NCBI GenBank assembly: GCA_017420605.1
Contig: JAFOIS010000155.1
Span: 1-6,468, forward strand
Length of the DNA: 6,468 bases
Reading direction: 5' to 3'
Origin: Lachnospiraceae bacterium
Lineage (GTDB): Bacteria > Bacillota > Clostridia > Lachnospirales > Lachnospiraceae
Shown here one piece after another: positions 5,572 through 6,468 of this stretch (position 1 is the stretch's first letter; the number at the start of each line of letters is the position of its first letter). The position numbers were made by a program, and so were the translations under genes. Below the pieces are notes generated by a model. The model searched no databases and had not been told where the DNA came from. It saw only the letters and a list, made by a program, of their open reading frames with translations.

Positions 5572-6468
5572 TCACTGCTGCGGATATACGGGCTGTTCCG
5601 GCTGTGCATAGGGCTGCGTGCCGGACTGGTCGGGCTGCATATACGGCTGCTGCGCATAGGGCTGCGCATTCTGTCCGAATGGGGGCTGCGGCGCATACGG
5701 CTGCGCGCCCTGTCCGTAAAGCGGCTGCGCGTAGGGCTGGCCGGGCTGTCCGTAAGGCGGCTGCGCATAAGGCTGTGCGCCCTGTCCGTAAGGCGGCTGT
5801 GCAAAGCGCGGACCCTGCGGCGCATAGGGCTGCTGCCCGTATGGCGTCCGTCCGTAGGGCTGCTGCGCATAGGGCTGGGGTCCGCGTACCATACCGGCAT
5901 TCGGAACATAGCCGGCGGCTGCGAACGGGCTTGCGGCCTTACGTTTCATTTCCGTGAAATCTGCCGGCGCGATGATGAGCGCCGCGCACAGGACGAGCAG
6001 GGCAAAGGAAAGAACGATGCCGCTCCAGGGATTCAGGAAGTACAATGCCGGCGCGCCGCGCAGATTCTTAAGGGAAGTGAACTGAACGATGAGACGCCAG
6101 ATCAGAACAGCAGCGGAAAGGCCCGCGAAGATGCGGCGGGCGACCGCAAGGAGAAGCAGGGCGAGAACAAGAAGAATGCACAGGAGCAGGGTAGGCAGCT
6201 GCGACGTCAGCAGAACCTTGACATTCTGCTTTCGTATCCTGCCCATCTGTATCAGGGTAAAGACGGCCGAAATAATACTCGCAAGGAAATAGAATACGAC
6301 CGGGATCATGACGGCCCGGTACGATTTCCGCGCGGCGAAAAGGAAAGCCATCACGAAGAGAGCGAGCGACAGCAGATAGAAAAGGCTGGTGACGATCGTG
6401 AACGCGTTCCGCATCCGGATGACCGTCCCGACGGTATAGACAAGGTACAGGATGAGAGCGACGAGGCT
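5572..6468 (-). CDS. Multi-pass membrane protein with PYAQ/PYGQ repeat tail (5' end outside window)
   Basis: I do not recognise the family. The minus-strand frame is open to the right edge. The in-frame ATG at 6414 is probably internal, because the 18 codons before it still encode a membrane-type segment (Leu-Val-Ala-Leu-Ile-Leu-Tyr-Leu...). Counting that Met as residue 1, hydrophobic segments lie near 8-28, 34-56, 72-92, 95-112 and 131-149, so at least five or six spans. A basic stretch MKRKA (156-160) follows the last span and suggests a cytoplasmic C-terminus. Residues 178-280 are a low-complexity Pro/Tyr/Gln/Gly/Ala tail of about 15 PYAQ/PYGQ-like units. It ends Gln-Gln at TGA 5574-5572. 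The gene converges on the Bax-inhibitor-1 family gene across the shared terminator. No function can be assigned. The real length and start lie beyond the window. Confidence 0.82.
   Translation of the reverse strand, partial: SLVALILYLVYTVGTVIRMRNAFTIVTSLFYLLSLALFVMAFLFAARKSYRAVMIPVVFYFLASIISAVFTLIQMGRIRKQNVKVLLTSQLPTLLLCILLVLALLLLAVARRIFAGLSAAVLIWRLIVQFTSLKNLRGAPALYFLNPWSGIVLSFALLVLCAALIIAPADFTEMKRKAASPFAAAGYVPNAGMVRGPQPYAQQPYGRTPYGQQPYAPQGPRFAQPPYGQGAQPYAQPPYGQPGQPYAQPLYGQGAQPYAPQPPFGQNAQPYAQQPYMQPDQSGTQPYAQPEQPVYPQQ
5575..5883 (-). repeat. Degenerate repeat encoding the Pro/Tyr/Gln-rich tail
   Basis: On the minus strand this stretch encodes about 15 units of the form P-Y-[A/G]-Q separated by one to six residues, mostly Gln, Pro, Gly and Ala. 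Variants are PYGR, PYAP, LYGQ, PFGQ, PYMQ and VYPQ. The DNA shows the recurring blocks GGCTGCGCATAGGGCTG and CGTAAGGCGGCTG on the plus strand, with many single-base differences. This points to old expansion by slippage or unequal exchange followed by drift. Confidence 0.88.

Noticed and set aside
5575..5883. Tandem repeat as a CRISPR array
   Set aside because: The repeats are short, degenerate and in phase with codons of a coding tail; there are no constant repeats with unique spacers.
5208..5957. Open frames on both strands rich in Arg, Ser and Ala over the repeat tail
   Set aside because: They are out-of-frame readings of the PYAQ/PYGQ repeat DNA. Their regular Arg/Ala or Arg/Ser patterns come from the repeat, not from a separate gene.

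Overview
The window is about 6.5 kb of GC-rich bacterial DNA, densely coding, with clear Shine-Dalgarno sites (AAAGGGG, AGGAG, AAAGGAG). The gene families, the GT4 glycosyltransferase subtype and an intrinsic terminator with a U-tract best fit a GC-rich member of the Clostridia (Bacillota). That assignment is an inference from gene content, not from a marker gene. I see no tRNA, rRNA, CRISPR array, insertion sequence or phage gene.

Layout. A left block of four plus-strand genes is closely spaced. It holds the C-terminal part of a CapA-type protein (cut by the left edge, ends at 961), a YjbQ-family protein (1046-1540), a divergent acetate-kinase-family protein (1552-2790) and a GT4 glycosyltransferase (2792-4474). 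The gaps are 84, 11 and 1 nt, so the last three are very probably co-transcribed. An 84-nt gap with a plausible promoter and a small leader stem-loop then precedes a Bax-inhibitor-1/YccA-family membrane protein (4559-5413). A strong bidirectional terminator (5461-5510) separates it from a convergent minus-strand gene. That gene encodes a multi-pass membrane protein with a Pro/Tyr/Gln repeat tail, and it runs off the right edge (5572-6468).

How the genes might fit together. CapA proteins and GT4 enzymes both belong to cell-envelope polymer or glycolipid biology. The acetokinase-family and YjbQ proteins are metabolic and have no obvious shared pathway with them. The two right-hand genes are membrane proteins that both carry a Tyr/Pro/Gln-rich, probably disordered, cytoplasmic segment. 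No defence or mobile system is evident.

The most notable points are the tandem 11-residue repeats forming a C-terminal helical tail on the glycosyltransferase, the replaced catalytic residues in the acetokinase-family protein, and the long PYAQ/PYGQ tail of the convergent membrane protein.
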